From assembly GCA_013139345.1 (NCBI GenBank), contig WTAY01000133.1, positions 1 through 5,625 on the forward strand: 5,625 nucleotides of DNA, read 5' to 3'. The notes beneath the pieces are model-generated. The model saw only the letters and a list, made by a program, of their open reading frames with translations. It made no database searches and was not told where the DNA came from. Shown piece by piece: positions 5,547 through 5,625 of this stretch. A program made the position numbers and the translations under genes. The number at the start of each line of letters is the position of its first letter. Within the stretch, counting starts at the first letter, position 1. The stretch comes from Methylophaga sp. Lineage in GTDB: Bacteria; Pseudomonadota; Gammaproteobacteria; Nitrosococcales; Methylophagaceae.

Positions 5547-5625
5547 ACAGGCTACTGTATTTGTTGCGTAAACGCTGACGAACAACTTCAGCCACGGTAT
5601 TAAAGATAAAGGTTGCCGTAAACAA
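5545..5625 (-). CDS. pstC: Phosphate ABC transporter permease PstC, C-terminal 26 residues only
   Basis: Only the 3' end of this gene is present; the rest lies beyond the high-coordinate edge. The visible frame reads LFTATFIFNTVAEVVRQRLR then NKYSSL and a TAG stop. It has the end of a hydrophobic helix followed by a basic tail, which is how the last transmembrane segment of PstC finishes. PstC is the partner permease of PstA in the inner membrane. The identification rests mainly on position, 11 nt upstream of pstA in the conserved order pstC-pstA-pstB-phoU, plus the tail pattern, which resembles the IQIRNRLRETYK end of PstA. Whether this PstC also has a long periplasmic insert, as its PstA partner does, cannot be seen here. 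Confidence 0.85.
   Translation of the reverse strand: MFTATFIFNTVAEVVRQRLRNKYSSL

Overview
The window is a chromosomal phosphate-homeostasis locus, almost certainly from a gammaproteobacterium of moderate to low GC content (about 40-45% judged by eye). The long form of PstA, the gene order pstC-pstA-pstB-phoU followed by an exopolyphosphatase, and two dispersed palindromic repeats of types common in Gammaproteobacteria all fit this. A Methylophaga- or Cycloclasticus-like (Piscirickettsiaceae-type) host is a guess from protein style, not something the sequence proves. Every gene lies on the minus strand, so transcription runs from high to low coordinates.

Layout in transcription order: the last 26 codons of pstC (5625-5545); pstA (5533-3863), encoding a 556-residue permease with a large periplasmic insert; pstB (3861-3028), the ATPase, only 1 nt after pstA; a 142-nt intergenic gap holding an 80-bp imperfect palindrome flanked by GCTT direct repeats; phoU (2885-2166), followed by a strong intrinsic terminator (2139-2104); ppx (2042-537), an exopolyphosphatase/pppGpp phosphohydrolase; a 276-nt gap with a second, unrelated 80-bp palindromic repeat (360-439) and a candidate promoter; and the 5' part of a small gene for a predicted secreted protein of unknown function that runs off the low-coordinate edge (260-1).

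How the genes work together: PstC and PstA form the inner-membrane channel of the high-affinity phosphate importer and PstB powers it. The binding protein PstS is not in the window. PhoU links the transporter to the PhoR/PhoB two-component system and limits phosphate uptake. Ppx releases phosphate from stored polyphosphate. The unit therefore combines import, sensing and internal phosphate release. The terminator after phoU suggests ppx is at least partly transcribed separately.

I found no wholly new system here. The points most worth a second look are the mobile-looking palindrome inside the pst-phoU operon with a possible target-site duplication, the loss of the usual Asp in the second metal motif of PhoU, and the uncharacterised secreted protein downstream of ppx.
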